A stretch of DNA of 64,000 nt from Hyphococcus sp. Its GTDB lineage: Bacteria; Pseudomonadota; Alphaproteobacteria; Caulobacterales; Parvularculaceae. The stretch spans positions 90,996 to 154,995 of the forward strand of contig JAJFGF010000002.1 of the NCBI GenBank assembly GCA_021776245.1, given 5' to 3'. Of this stretch, positions 16,296 to 26,153 are shown piece after piece. Below the pieces are notes generated by a model. It searched no databases. It had not been told where the DNA came from and worked only from the letters and a program-made list of their open reading frames with translations. The translations under genes were made by a program, and so were the position numbers. Each line of letters opens with the position of its first letter. Position 1 is the first letter of the stretch.

Positions 16296-17483
16296 ACTTG
16301 AGGGGCGGCGGCGATCGGCGTTGCCGGGATGAATTCTTCGGTTTGGGTCATGGCCGTTGCGCGAAGCGAATTCACCTCGGACATAATCGCGTTTGCAATC
16401 GGCGCAGCCGCCGCAAAACCGGTGACGGTCTCTGCTACCTAATAACATCGGCGCCGATCAGTCGAATTGGGGATTAATCAGCGCCTGACCGGGAAAACCA
16501 GTGATTTTTTCCCCTTTAAATCACACGGTTTCAATGGCTTACTATCAGGTGCGGTATAGGCGGCGATCAACGCTGACTGAATCGGCGAATCCCGTTAGCA
16601 GGCGCCAATAAGGGATTCGACGTTTTTCCGAATTTGTTTCAGCGGCGTAAACCAAAACTTGAGCTGCATGAATGCGTTGCGCGTTGAAAGGCTATTGATT
16701 GAGTTGAAGGTTTGGATTTGGAGGCATTGAAACGCCATGAGCCAGACTGAATTTTGCAGATTTTCGTCGCCGAGCGGAGACGTTTATGTTGTGTTGCCTG
16801 CACGGACGAGAACTTCCGAAATGCCCGAAGAGATCTCGCGGCGCAAAAAATTCCGGCCTAAATTTTCGGACCTCTTGAAAAAACTGTCGTTCAGATCGCA
16901 TCGATCGCCCGAAGCATAACTATTAATTCGATCAGCGTAGGTAAGACGCCCGGCGAAATCAGCCGCGCTTTATCATTTTCGCAGCGTCCGTGACGCGTCG
17001 CGCCATTCAGCCCGGCAGCCGCAGGCTCGTCGCCCTTGAACAGGCGCCGCCGCTTGCTAAACCAAACCTCGCTCCATCTCGTTTTATCTTGGGATGCAAA
17101 TTCACCGGCTCTGTCGCATAAGCGCCGATCCAGCGCTCATGATTGGGGTTGACCGAAAGGGCGTTCAGATAAGTCCAGCGTTGGCGGCCGGCCGGCGTAA
17201 TTGCCGGTAAATATAGAAATGCGCCTCGCGCGTGTTCATCAAGTATTGACATGATCAGGCGGCGCGGCTGGCAACATTTAGCGCTACGCAACAAGGCGCT
17301 GATTACTTTCAGAGCAGTTTCAAAGCGCTGTTAACTATTCGCGTCTAGGTTGTATTTTATGACGCATCCTTTCGACGCTCCCATGAACCGAATTCGGCGA
17401 GACAATGACCCCAGGGCCATTGCGGCGCGTTGCGTTGCGCCTGAGCAAACGCCTGGGCGGATCGGGAATTGAATTTGTCCGGG
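16296..17483. other. About 1.2 kb with gene fragments only
   Basis: Apart from the ArsR-like fragment at 17065-17200, it contains a minus-strand reading of about 48 codons at 16293-16440 (AMTQTEEFIPATPIAA-type sequence) that begins directly after a stop and has no start. There are also two overlapping ORFs near 16700-16920 with no support. This is a region of decayed sequence. Confidence 0.5.
17065..17200 (-). pseudogene. ArsR-family regulator fragment (relative of the gene at 25207)
   Basis: The minus strand reads GRQRWTYLNALSVNPNHERW, then IGAYATEPVNL. The intact ArsR protein at 25207-25539 reads GRQRWNYLNALPIKRIHDRW, then IGAYATEAVNL. The DNA similarity runs through both 17065-17200 and about 25222-25350. 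The DNA-binding helices are missing. It is an isolated C-terminal piece, not a functional regulator. Confidence 0.8.
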
Positions 17484-18233
17484 ATGAGAACCCACGCCGC
17501 AATGTTCCGATATCTGGCTGTCTTCGCCTGGGTGGTTTCCTTCGCGACGCCGGCGCATGGCGGCGACAATAATATCGTTCAATGGCAGACGACGAATGTT
17601 CAGGCGCTTAGGGGATTTGATTACGAGCTTGGCAGCAAGCAGCGGACGATCATGACAATAGAGCACGCCAATCGCTGGACATATGGCGATTTTTATATGT
17701 TTGCGGATCTGACTTTTCCTGATCAAGGTCAGTTCTTTTTTTATGTTGAGCCGACGCTTCGGTTTTCGCTTGGTAAGATCGCCGGTCGCGATCTCACTTT
17801 CGGCGTCGTTAAGGATGTCTATCTGGCGGTAAACGCCGAATTGCCTAAAGCCGCCCGCGTGCGCCTGCTTGCCGGTGTGTCCGCAGATCTCGATCTTCCG
17901 GGATTTAAGTTCTTCAAAGTCAATATGCTTTCCCGCGATAATCTAGCTTTGCCGGGAAGCACCTATCAGCTGACCGTGGTGTGGAAGCGGCCCTTTCAGA
18001 TTGGCAAGGCGCGATTCCTCGTTGAGGGATTTGCCGATTTTGCCGGGCATGAGGATATCGCTGTCGCCAATCAACTGATCGTACCGCGGTTTCTGCTGGA
18101 CGCTGGATCGCTGGTCGGCGGCGCGGAAAACAAACTCTTTGTCGGTGTCGAATGGCAATATTGGCGCAACAAATTTGGCGTCTCGGGCGTTACAGAGTCG
18201 GCACCGCAAATTCAAATCAAATGGGTATTTTGA
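17484..18233 (+). CDS. Tsx/OmpK-like outer-membrane channel protein
   Basis: About 249 residues from ATG 17484 (TTG 17469 and ATG 17502 are alternatives). An N-terminal signal peptide, FRYLAVFAWVVSFATPAHG, is followed by alternating beta-strand pattern typical of a 10-12-stranded barrel: VQWQTTNVQALRG, GDFYMFADLTFP, FFFYVEPTLRFS, RFLVEGFADFAG, NKLFVGVEWQYWRNKFG, and a C-terminal aromatic ending WVF. These fit the nucleoside-specific channel family (Channel_Tsx, PF03502). It would let a small solute into the periplasm. It is nine bases upstream of the CHASE sensor gene, so it may supply or gate the ligand for the phosphorelay that follows; that link is inference. Confidence 0.75.
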   Translation: MRTHAAMFRYLAVFAWVVSFATPAHGGDNNIVQWQTTNVQALRGFDYELGSKQRTIMTIEHANRWTYGDFYMFADLTFPDQGQFFFYVEPTLRFSLGKIAGRDLTFGVVKDVYLAVNAELPKAARVRLLAGVSADLDLPGFKFFKVNMLSRDNLALPGSTYQLTVVWKRPFQIGKARFLVEGFADFAGHEDIAVANQLIVPRFLLDAGSLVGGAENKLFVGVEWQYWRNKFGVSGVTESAPQIQIKWVF

Positions 18234-18242
18234 GGTAACGTT

Positions 18243-19307
18243 ATGACCGCAGCATTCGCAGATGATCTGCTGAACAAAAAGCAAAGCATCAAGCGTTCGG
18301 CAAGATTACATTGGATTCACTGGTTCGTCGTCGGGTTTTCACTTTTTCTAACGCTGATGGCGTGGAGCATTTCGAAGCAGGCGATCAAAGAAAAAGTCGC
18401 AATACAATTCGATCGTCAGGCTGTTCAAGCTGCAGAGCTGATTACCGAGCGGATGCGAAAATACGAAGATGTGTTGTGGGGCGGCGTTGCGGCGATTCAG
18501 GCGTTGGGCGGGGACGTCTCGGTGCGGGACTGGCGGATATATGCCGACAGCTTGCGGATTGAAGACAAATATCCTGGCATAAACGGCATCGGCGTTATTC
18601 ATTTTGTGCCGCCGGATGAAATGAAGGCGTATCTCGCTGAGCAGCGGCTTTATCGGCCCAACTATTCCGTGCACCCGCCTCACAACAGAAATGAATTCTG
18701 GCCGATTACCTATATCGAACCGGTCGCTGTCAATTCTGCAGCGGTGGGTCTGGACATGGCTCATGAAGCAAATCGCTACCTGGCGGCGGTGAGCGCGCGC
18801 GATACCGGCGCCGCGCGGATCACTGGCCCCATCACGCTGGTTCAAGACGCAAACAAAACGCCGGGATTTCTCTTTTATGCGCCCTATTATGAAGGCGGTG
18901 CGTTAAATGGCGAGGCGGAGCGCAAGCGCCGCTTTTCCGGGCTGGTATACGCCCCATTCGTGGTGAAGAAATTACTGGAAGGTACGCTGGCAAAGGATAA
19001 ACGCCTGGTGGGCATCAGGATAACCGACGGCGATTTGGTGCTGTACGATGAAAATCGGGTTGATGTTGAGGATTATGATCCAGACCCGCTTTATCGAAAA
19101 ACATTTGAGCTGGATTTATATGGGAGGACCTGGGCTTTGGATATCAGAAGCGCACTCTCCTTCAGACAGGCGACCAAAGCCAATGAACCAATCGTTATTC
19201 TGGCCGGCGGCATTTTTATCGATGCGCTTTTATTAACGCTCTTTATTCTCCTCGCGGATTCGAATCGGCGCGCCTTTGATTTCATCAACAAGATTGCGAC
19301 TGAGTAG
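18243..19307 (+). CDS. CHASE-domain membrane protein without output domain
   Basis: 354 residues, ATG 18243. One membrane segment at about 25-45 and another at about 320-342 bracket a periplasmic CHASE domain (VAAIQALGGDVSVRDW, YPGINGIGVIHFVP, EPVAVNSAAVGLDM, GPITLVQD, GFLFYAPYY). The protein ends about 12 residues after the second helix, so there is no kinase, GGDEF or other output domain. CHASE domains normally sit on histidine kinases or cyclases. A stand-alone sensor next to a kinase with its own CHASE domain suggests that the two hetero-associate. The GTG start region of the next gene touches its stop codon. Confidence 0.88.
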   Translation: MTAAFADDLLNKKQSIKRSARLHWIHWFVVGFSLFLTLMAWSISKQAIKEKVAIQFDRQAVQAAELITERMRKYEDVLWGGVAAIQALGGDVSVRDWRIYADSLRIEDKYPGINGIGVIHFVPPDEMKAYLAEQRLYRPNYSVHPPHNRNEFWPITYIEPVAVNSAAVGLDMAHEANRYLAAVSARDTGAARITGPITLVQDANKTPGFLFYAPYYEGGALNGEAERKRRFSGLVYAPFVVKKLLEGTLAKDKRLVGIRITDGDLVLYDENRVDVEDYDPDPLYRKTFELDLYGRTWALDIRSALSFRQATKANEPIVILAGGIFIDALLLTLFILLADSNRRAFDFINKIATE

Positions 19308-19321
19308 TGCAGGGGGAAGCG

Positions 19322-19810
19322 GTGCGCTGTATTTTATCCTTTTTCGCTCTGATGTTTGCACTCGCGGCGCCGGTCCCGGCTCTGGCGATCGACGTAACGC
19401 CTTCGGACAATTTCAATATATTGACTGGCGTCGTTGCGGATTTGCAGGCGATCCGGCGGGTGCGGCAGGTTACGGCGCCGGTTAGCATGCCGATGCGCGA
19501 CAGCAGTGCGACGCCCACTGATGTGTATGAACAAGTCCACACGCTTGCGGCAAAACTGCTCGAACTGCGCAATAAATTAACCAATGCCCCGCTGAGTCAT
19601 ACGACCGCTCTCGACAGGCTGGAAAGGCGGGCAATTCCTGCTGATGTGCATGAATTGTTGAAACATGTGCAGGCAATGGCGATTGAGATCAGGCGTCTGG
19701 AAGCCGTTCCGGCGGAAGACGGCGAAGCGTTTGCGCAATTCGGAAAAACGCCGACGGAAGTTTATCGCCTGGCTGTGAAGGCAGTGGCGCTCGCGGATAG
19801 TTTGCTGTGA
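19322..19810 (+). CDS. Small exported protein of the phosphorelay locus
   Basis: 162 residues from GTG 19322 with GGGGG six to seven bases upstream (an in-frame GTG at 19307 touches the previous stop). A clear signal peptide, CILSFFALMFALAAPVPALA, precedes a mature, mostly helical domain. It has heptad-like stretches (DVYEQVHTLAAKLLELRNKL, DVHELLKHVQAMAIEIRRLE) and two short motifs of the type TPTDVYEQV/TPTEVYRLA that look like an internal repeat. No family recognised. Wedged between two CHASE proteins and overlapping the kinase start by four bases, it is a plausible periplasmic accessory or ligand-binding subunit. Confidence 0.72.
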   Translation: MRCILSFFALMFALAAPVPALAIDVTPSDNFNILTGVVADLQAIRRVRQVTAPVSMPMRDSSATPTDVYEQVHTLAAKLLELRNKLTNAPLSHTTALDRLERRAIPADVHELLKHVQAMAIEIRRLEAVPAEDGEAFAQFGKTPTEVYRLAVKAVALADSLL

Positions 19811-22800
19811 CGATATCGCCGAACAGCATATACGACAATCTGATCAAACTTCTGGTCATCGCAGCGGCGTATTTTCTGGCCGCAAGGCTGTCGCCGCTGC
19901 TGGCGATCGAAAACGGCTTGATTTCTCCCATATGGCCGGCGGCCGGCGTCGCGCTCGCGGGTATATTGTTATTTGGTTACCGCATCACGCCCGGCATTTT
20001 TCTGGGCGCATTCGCAGCGAATTTTTTCACCAATATAGCTGCAGCGGGAAATTCCATAACGATTCAGTCGCTCAGCGTTACCTGCGCCATCGCAATCGGC
20101 GCGACGTTGCAGGCAATTGTCAGCGCTTATTTAATTCGGCGCGTGGTCAAACAGCCCGGCGCCCTGGAGGATGAAAAGGATATCGGCAAGATATTGCTGT
20201 TTGGCGGCCCCATCGGGTGTACCGTGAACGCAACCCTGGGACCGCTGGTATTGACGGCTGCGGGAATATTGTCGCCGGAATCATATCTTGCGAACTGGGC
20301 TATCTGGTGGTTCGGAGATGCTGTCGGCGCGATCCTGTTTGCGCCGCTGATTTTGTTTCTGGCCCAATGGAAAACCGGCGCCGTCGCCGCGAGGAAGCTC
20401 TCTGTTGCTGTTCCGGTACTGACGATGTTTGCAGTCGTTATTACTGTGTTCTTCAATGTGAACAAAGCCGAAAGCAAATCGCAGCAACAGGTTTTCAGCG
20501 AGATGGCGCAGCATGAGGCTGATAATTTCCTGGCGCGCTTTCACAGCGACCTGGAGTTACTCCATTCCATTGACGCCTTTATGAGGGCGTCTGACAGTGT
20601 TAATCGGCAGGAGTTTATCGAATTCACACGATTTGAGATCAATGCGAGGCCGGTCATTCGCGCCCTGGAGTGGATACCGCGCATACGTCACTCTGAAAAA
20701 CAGAGTTTTGAAGCGCGCGCGATAGAAGACGGATATCGCAATTTCCGCATTGTTGAGAAATCAGACGCCGGCTGGGCGCCAGCCGCCAGGCGTGACGAGT
20801 ATTTCCCGGTTTATTATATCAATCCGTTTACGGAAAATGAAAATGCGCTTGGTTTCGATCTTGGTTCAAATCCGGAGCGCCTGGTCGCGCTGCAGGCGGC
20901 GAGAGACTCAGGCCAGCCGATCGCCACTGCAACCGTCAAACTGGTGCAGGCGGCCGATGAACAAAACGGATTTCTGGTTTTTCGCCCGGTCTACGCGACG
21001 TCAGCGCCGGTCGATACGCTCTTTGAACGCCGCGAACATCTCGTTGGCTTTGCGCTCGGCGTCTTTGATATCGCGGGCATGATCAATTCTGCGCTCGGTG
21101 ACGTCACCAATAGGGGGATGAATCTTTATATTTACGACAACTATCTATTAGGAGAGAAGGAATCGCTGTTCGGCGCGCGCTCAACAGCGCCATACGCATA
21201 TGACGCAATCGTCGATCTTGCCGGCCGTCAATGGACGCTGGAATTTACCCCGACGACGGCCTATTTACAAAATAATGCGGGTTGGCGCGCCTGGACCATT
21301 TTGATTGGCGGGCTCGCCTTTACCGCATTTTTTCAAGCATTTTTGCTTGTCATCACCGCGAGAACGGAAATCGTCAAACGGCTGGTTGAGGCGAGAACCA
21401 GGGATCTGCGCAGGAGCGAGGAGCGTTTTGCAGTCGCTGCGCAGGGCGCCAGCGTTGGAATTTGGGACTGGATTGACGTGAACGGCGAAGCGGAGTGGTG
21501 GTCCGACCAGTTTTACCGGCTGCTCGGCTATGAGCCGATGGAAATTGAGGCCTCGCTCGACGGATTTAGTAACCTTCTGCATACCGAGGATCGGGAGCGC
21601 GCTTTCGCCGCTATCAACGCCCATTTGACGGACCGCATGCCGTTTCGTGTGGAATATCGCCTGCGTTGCAAGGACGGAACTTATCGTTGGTTTTTGGGAA
21701 CCGGACAGGCAATCTGGGGCGCGGCTGGGCAGCCGCGCCGCATGATCGGTTCGATCATGGACATTCATGAACGCAAGAAAGCGGAGACGATGAAGAACGA
21801 ATTCGTCTCAACCGTTTCCCATGAGTTAAGAACGCCGATGACGTCGATCATGGGCGCGATCAGCCTTGTGCGATCTGGAAAATTCGGGGACATCGGCGAC
21901 AGGGCCGCCGAGCTGTTAAAGATCGCTTCGACCAACGGCGACCGGCTGGTCAGGCTGATCAACGATATTCTGGATATTGAAAAAATTGAGGCGGGCAAGA
22001 TTGAACTGGAACGCCGGCCGCTTAGCGTGACGCAACTCATCGCCGACGCTATTGACCAGAACAACGCATTCGTCAGGGCGTATGACGCCCAATTGCGATA
22101 TCGCGAAGAAGATAGCGGCGCTTTCATTTCAGCCGATCCCGACAGGATGATGCAGGTGCTGACCAATCTGATTTCGAACGCTGCGAAGTTTTCCGGAAAA
22201 GGCGGCGTAATAGAAATCGGGACGCGCGTGGAAAACGAAATTGTCAGAATTTCCGTGACAGACAACGGCCCGGGCATTCCGCAGGAAAAACTTGGCGCCA
22301 TTTTTCATCGTTTCGTCCAGATCGACAGCGCCGATAATCGGGTCAATCAGGGCACGGGACTGGGCCTGTCTATCGCTTCGGCGATTGTTGATGCGCATGG
22401 CGGCTGGCTGCAGGTTGAAAGTGAAGTCGGCGTTGGAACGACATTTACAATAAAGCTGGCCAGCGCCAGCAGGCCGGTCCTGGAGAAAGACGGCGAAACC
22501 AGGACGCATGCACCGCCGGACGTGTCGTCTGAGCGCAAAAATATCCTGCATATTGAAGACGATCACGACACTGTAGCGCTGCTGCAACATTTGATGTCGG
22601 ATGCCGCCGAAATTATCGCTGCGCCGAGCACGACCGCCGCGCAAACGCTCTTGCGGTATCAGTCATTTGATCTTGTTGTGCTTGATCTCAACCTTGCCGA
22701 CGAGCGCGGCGAAACAATCATCGCGTTTCTGGAGACATTTGCCGGGCCGACGCCGCCGCTCATTATTTACTCCGTCGAAGATGTTTCGAACCGGCGCCTG

Positions 22801-22906
22801 CCTGAATTCGTCTGCGGCGCCTATATCAAATCGCGCATCTCACCGGACGCATTGCGGGAAAAACTCCTGGCGGCGCTTGAAATCCGCGAAACACGGGAGG
22901 CTGCAC

Positions 22907-22914
<8 letters not shown>
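19807..22914 (+). CDS. MASE1-CHASE-PAS hybrid histidine kinase with receiver domain
   Basis: 1035 residues; GTG 19807 overlaps the previous stop (GTGA). Domains in order: MASE1 multi-helix membrane sensor (about 1-220; GLISPIWPAAGVALAGILLFG), periplasmic CHASE (about 225-490; GFDLGSNPERLVALQAARDSG), a further helix (about 495-520), PAS/PAC (about 540-655), HisKA with phospho-acceptor His672 in VSHELRTP, HATPase_c (NLISNAAKFS, DNGPGIP, GTGLGLSI), and a C-terminal receiver with acidic Glu917/Asp residues and Asp960 in VVLDLNL. MASE1 and CHASE together on one kinase is a double sensor. The phosphate probably passes to the neighbouring receivers and the Hpt protein at 24731. Confidence 0.93.
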
Positions 22915-23290
<376 letters not shown>

Positions 23291-23475
23291 CGGGAAATCA
23301 CCCCCGGGCCCATCGCAATCGTCCGAAAAGTCGCGACAATCGGCGATTTGCGCCTTGTCCATGCGGCTTTTTTAACGAAATGGAGATACACCGATAGGTA
23401 GTATCCGTTAACCACGTTCCGTAATCAAAGTGCTGTTGCCGTGGCGTTAGCGGGCAATTTGCGGAGTACTGTTTT

Positions 23476-24738
23476 ATGCTGGCGGACAAGCAGCAATATT
23501 TTGTCGCGATGGTCGATGACGATGCGTTGTTCATAGAACGCGTCGCGCAAATGTTTGAGGAAGATCCCACCATCAGGCTGTTCCCGTCGAACAATTATAC
23601 TGAGCTGACGGATATTCTTGAGCGCGAGGCCATTGATTGTATCGTCGTGGATTATGATCTCGGCGACGATAACGGGTTTCGCATTGTAGAAAACATTCGC
23701 GCCTCTATGGAAAAGTCGCCGCCAATGATCATGCTGACGGGCGGCGGCGGCGAACGAACGGCCATCAAGGCCTTTCGCAGCGGATTGAGCGACTATATAC
23801 CAAAACGCAATCTATCCGTGAATGAACTTATATCGGCGGTGAAGCGCGCAATCGCGGGCAACCGAAATAACCGGGCTTCAGATCAAAAATCGCTGCATAT
23901 GGGCGACGCCGCTGACTATGACGGGGCGACCGGGTTTTACAGCCGCGCCTTTATCGGACGCTGCCTTGCCGATTTGAAAAGCAGCGGCGCCAATCCCTAT
24001 GGCGTCGTGATTGTCAGGATAGCGCATTTTCAGGAAATCAAGCGGCAATACGGGTTGGCGATCAGCGACCAGGTGTTTCGCGCCTTTGTTCTTAAACTCC
24101 GGGAAACAACCAGAGACGGCGATATTTGGGGCCGGATTACCGACGCGTCCTTTATCGGCATCAATCGAAAGGGAGTGACAAGCCAGGCGCTCGGCAAAGC
24201 CTGTGAACGTCTCAGCAAACAATTGGCAATCCAGTTTGAGCGAGCCGACGTTCGTTTGCAGATAAAACCGGCAATCGGCGCTGCACTCTCCGGCAACGAT
24301 ACAAATGACGCGCGCGCCATCGTCAAGCGCGCGACGCAGGCGGCCAAAAAATGCGAGAGCGCGGCAAAAGATTTTGTTTTCGATTTTGAAAATGACGCCG
24401 GAAATCCGCAACCGTCAGCACCGGACAGCGAAAATACGCAAACAGACCGAGTTAATGTCGGCCTTGCGGATCGCCGCCGTGAAACCAGGCGGCGTGTCCT
24501 GAAAAAAGGTCACATTCTGAGCGACAGTCCGATGGTGTCGATCGATTGTATCGTCAGAAACCTTTCGAAACACGGCGCGGCGCTGCGGTTTTCTGATTAT
24601 TATGGATTGCCGCAGAAATTCACAATGAAGATTGTCGGAGACGGCGGCTATCGCCCTGTTGCGCTGCGCTGGCAGTCGGGTCAGGACGCGGGCGTTGAAT
24701 ATCTCGATGTCCCCAAAGAGGACGCCGCAGATGAATGA
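23476..24738 (+). CDS. REC - degenerate GGDEF - PilZ signalling protein
   Basis: 420 residues, ATG 23476. Residues about 8-130 are a receiver with Asp59 in VVDYDLGDDNG. Residues about 150-310 have GGDEF-domain layout (GATGFYSRAFIGRCLADL start, central VIVRIAHFQEIKRQYG), but the catalytic motif is replaced by RITDASFIGI, so no diguanylate cyclase activity is expected. From about 330 a PilZ domain begins with RRRETRRR and DCIVRNLSKHGAALRFS, matching RxxxR and NxSxxG. It may thus bind c-di-GMP but not make it, linking phosphorelay input to c-di-GMP output. It follows 185 bases after the receiver gene, so may have its own promoter. Confidence 0.9.
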   Translation: MLADKQQYFVAMVDDDALFIERVAQMFEEDPTIRLFPSNNYTELTDILEREAIDCIVVDYDLGDDNGFRIVENIRASMEKSPPMIMLTGGGGERTAIKAFRSGLSDYIPKRNLSVNELISAVKRAIAGNRNNRASDQKSLHMGDAADYDGATGFYSRAFIGRCLADLKSSGANPYGVVIVRIAHFQEIKRQYGLAISDQVFRAFVLKLRETTRDGDIWGRITDASFIGINRKGVTSQALGKACERLSKQLAIQFERADVRLQIKPAIGAALSGNDTNDARAIVKRATQAAKKCESAAKDFVFDFENDAGNPQPSAPDSENTQTDRVNVGLADRRRETRRRVLKKGHILSDSPMVSIDCIVRNLSKHGAALRFSDYYGLPQKFTMKIVGDGGYRPVALRWQSGQDAGVEYLDVPKEDAADE

Positions 24739-25090
24739 GCAACGCTACCGCGATTTGCAGGAACGGTTTCATGAACGGCTGAAATCCGACGCCGATATTC
24801 TTGGCGATCTCGCCAACCGGCTGGATAATGGCAGCTGGGACCCGGTGATTATCTATCGCCTTCATCATGTGGCGCATAAACTCGCCGGGGCTGCGGGCGT
24901 CTTTAATTGCGGATCGCTTGGCGTCCTGGCGGCAGATCTCGAAACACTTGCAGAGACGGAGAAGGATGCAAATATCCTCGCGGAAGCGAGCCGCATCATC
25001 GCCGGCGAAATTGCGGCGCTGCTTTCCGACGCCAAAGGCAAGCCGGCAGCGATGCCGCGGTCAGTATCGGCGCCCATGGCGAAACGCTGA
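24731..25090 (+). CDS. Hpt (histidine phosphotransfer) protein
   Basis: 119 residues from ATG 24731, overlapping the previous stop by eight bases. It is an all-helical Hpt domain: LHHVAHKLAGAAGVFNCGSLG carries the phospho-accepting His49 in the HxLxGxA context, followed by LAADLETLAE. The tail is Ala/Pro-rich. Hpt proteins shuttle phosphate between the receiver of a hybrid kinase and a response regulator. Here the hybrid kinase, a free receiver and a REC-PilZ protein are all adjacent, so the phosphorelay looks complete within 5.3 kb. Confidence 0.9.
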   Translation: MNEQRYRDLQERFHERLKSDADILGDLANRLDNGSWDPVIIYRLHHVAHKLAGAAGVFNCGSLGVLAADLETLAETEKDANILAEASRIIAGEIAALLSDAKGKPAAMPRSVSAPMAKR

Positions 25091-25206
25091 CGGATTGAAG
25101 CCGGCGCCTGATCATTCCATGGCGGCGACACAGCAAACTTAAAGTTCATACGCCGACGAAAAGTTCGGTTGCGGCGCACGATAGCGCCGCCAGACGCCGT
25201 CACACC

Positions 25207-25539
25207 CTAAACCCGTTCACGTTCCATTTCGTTTTTCATCCGGTCAAGCAAATTCACCGCCTCCGTCGCATAGGCGCCGATCCAGCGATCGTGGATGCGT
25301 TTGATCGGAAGGGCGTTCAGATAATTCCAGCGCTGGCGGCCGACGCGTTTTGTGACGACAAGACCGGCCTCTTCCAAAACGCCGAGATGCTGCATGATGC
25401 TGCAGCGGCCCAGCGCCTTGAACGCTGCGCATAATTCCCCGGTGGTCTGCGGATTATTGCGCAGCGCATCCATCAGATCGCGGCGGATCGGGGAGGCGAG
25501 CGCCTTAAAAACCAGATCGTCTTTTGCTTTACTTGACAT
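25207..25539 (-). CDS. ArsR-family winged-helix repressor
   Basis: 110 residues from ATG 25539 (MSSKAKDD...). The open frame runs further upstream but crosses the operator and the divergent promoter. The HTH reads LASPIRRDLMDALRNNPQTTGEL, then GRCSIMQHLGVLEEAGLV, with the wing VGRQRWNYLNAL. No ArsR-type metal cysteines in the usual ELCVCDL position are seen, so it is the kind of ArsR protein paired with SRPBCC/AHSA1 genes rather than a metal sensor. Divergent from the SRPBCC gene at 25586 with a palindrome overlapping its own start. Fragments of close relatives occur at 17065 and 30830. Confidence 0.93.
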   Translation of the reverse strand: MSSKAKDDLVFKALASPIRRDLMDALRNNPQTTGELCAAFKALGRCSIMQHLGVLEEAGLVVTKRVGRQRWNYLNALPIKRIHDRWIGAYATEAVNLLDRMKNEMERERV

Positions 25540-25556
25540 GTTATAAATATATAACA
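25539..25556. promoter_or_regulatory. Palindromic ArsR operator
   Basis: TGTTATA at 25539-25545 and TATAACA at 25550-25556 form a perfect inverted repeat around AATA. It overlaps the last base of the arsR-type start codon and sits 30 bases before the SRPBCC ATG. The place and symmetry are what is expected for an autoregulated ArsR dimer site. Confidence 0.7.
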
Positions 25557-25585
25557 TAAGATACCCTATGGCAAGGAGGCAGGTG

Positions 25586-26047
25586 ATGGATTTGAAATTC
25601 GAGGTGAGCGGCCGGATCAATCGTCCGATCGAAGAGGTCTTTGAAGGCGTCGTTAATCCTGAAAAACTCTCGGGCTATTTTACCACAGGCGGGGCGAGCG
25701 GGCGCATCGAGACCGGCGCCACCGTCACTTGGGATTTCCACGACCATCCCGGCGCGTTTCCGGTGAAAGTCGTCGAAGTTGAAAAAAACCGCCGCATTAT
25801 CTTTGAATGGGAAGCCAATGATTCCGGCAAAGACGGCGAGGACAAATACAATACAACCGTCACCATGCGCTTTGAAGCGCTGGAAGGCGGGCGCACGCTT
25901 GTTTCAATCGCCGAAGAGGGCTGGCGCAAGACAGACGCCGGTCAGGAGTCTTCTTACTGCAACTGCATGGGCTGGTCGCAAATGCTGTGCGCCATGAAAG
26001 CTTATCTTGAGCACGGCATTAATCTGCGCGAAGGCATGTATAAATAG
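25586..26047 (+). CDS. SRPBCC/AHSA1-family protein
   Basis: 153 residues from ATG 25586, which has AAGGAGG six bases upstream; an ATG at 25568 lacks one. The fold signature is an opening strand LKFEVSGRINRPIEEVFEGVVNPEKLSGYF, WDFHDHPG, IIFEWEAND, VTMRFEALEGGRTLVSIAEEGW and the closing long helix NCMGWSQMLCAMKAYLEHGINLREGMYK. These proteins form a helix-grip pocket for hydrophobic ligands, and this type is usually paired with an ArsR repressor, as here. Ligand unknown. Pieces of a related gene occur at 28008 and 31764. Confidence 0.92.
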   Translation: MDLKFEVSGRINRPIEEVFEGVVNPEKLSGYFTTGGASGRIETGATVTWDFHDHPGAFPVKVVEVEKNRRIIFEWEANDSGKDGEDKYNTTVTMRFEALEGGRTLVSIAEEGWRKTDAGQESSYCNCMGWSQMLCAMKAYLEHGINLREGMYK

Positions 26048-26153
26048 CGCATTTAGCCGGGTGGAGAGTGAGCAGCAAAGAAATCATTCTGAGGCTGGTT
26101 CAATCTCGGGAAAGAGCGATGGGTGTTCGTGTCGCGATAAAAATGCGTGCAGG

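Noticed and set aside
16293..16440. Protein-like minus-strand reading after a stop codon
   Set aside because: No start, about 48 codons, no family recognised; at most a relic.
20127..22644. Several minus-strand ORFs of 110-180 codons across the hybrid kinase
   Set aside because: All are antisense shadows of the kinase gene, which has continuous domain structure.
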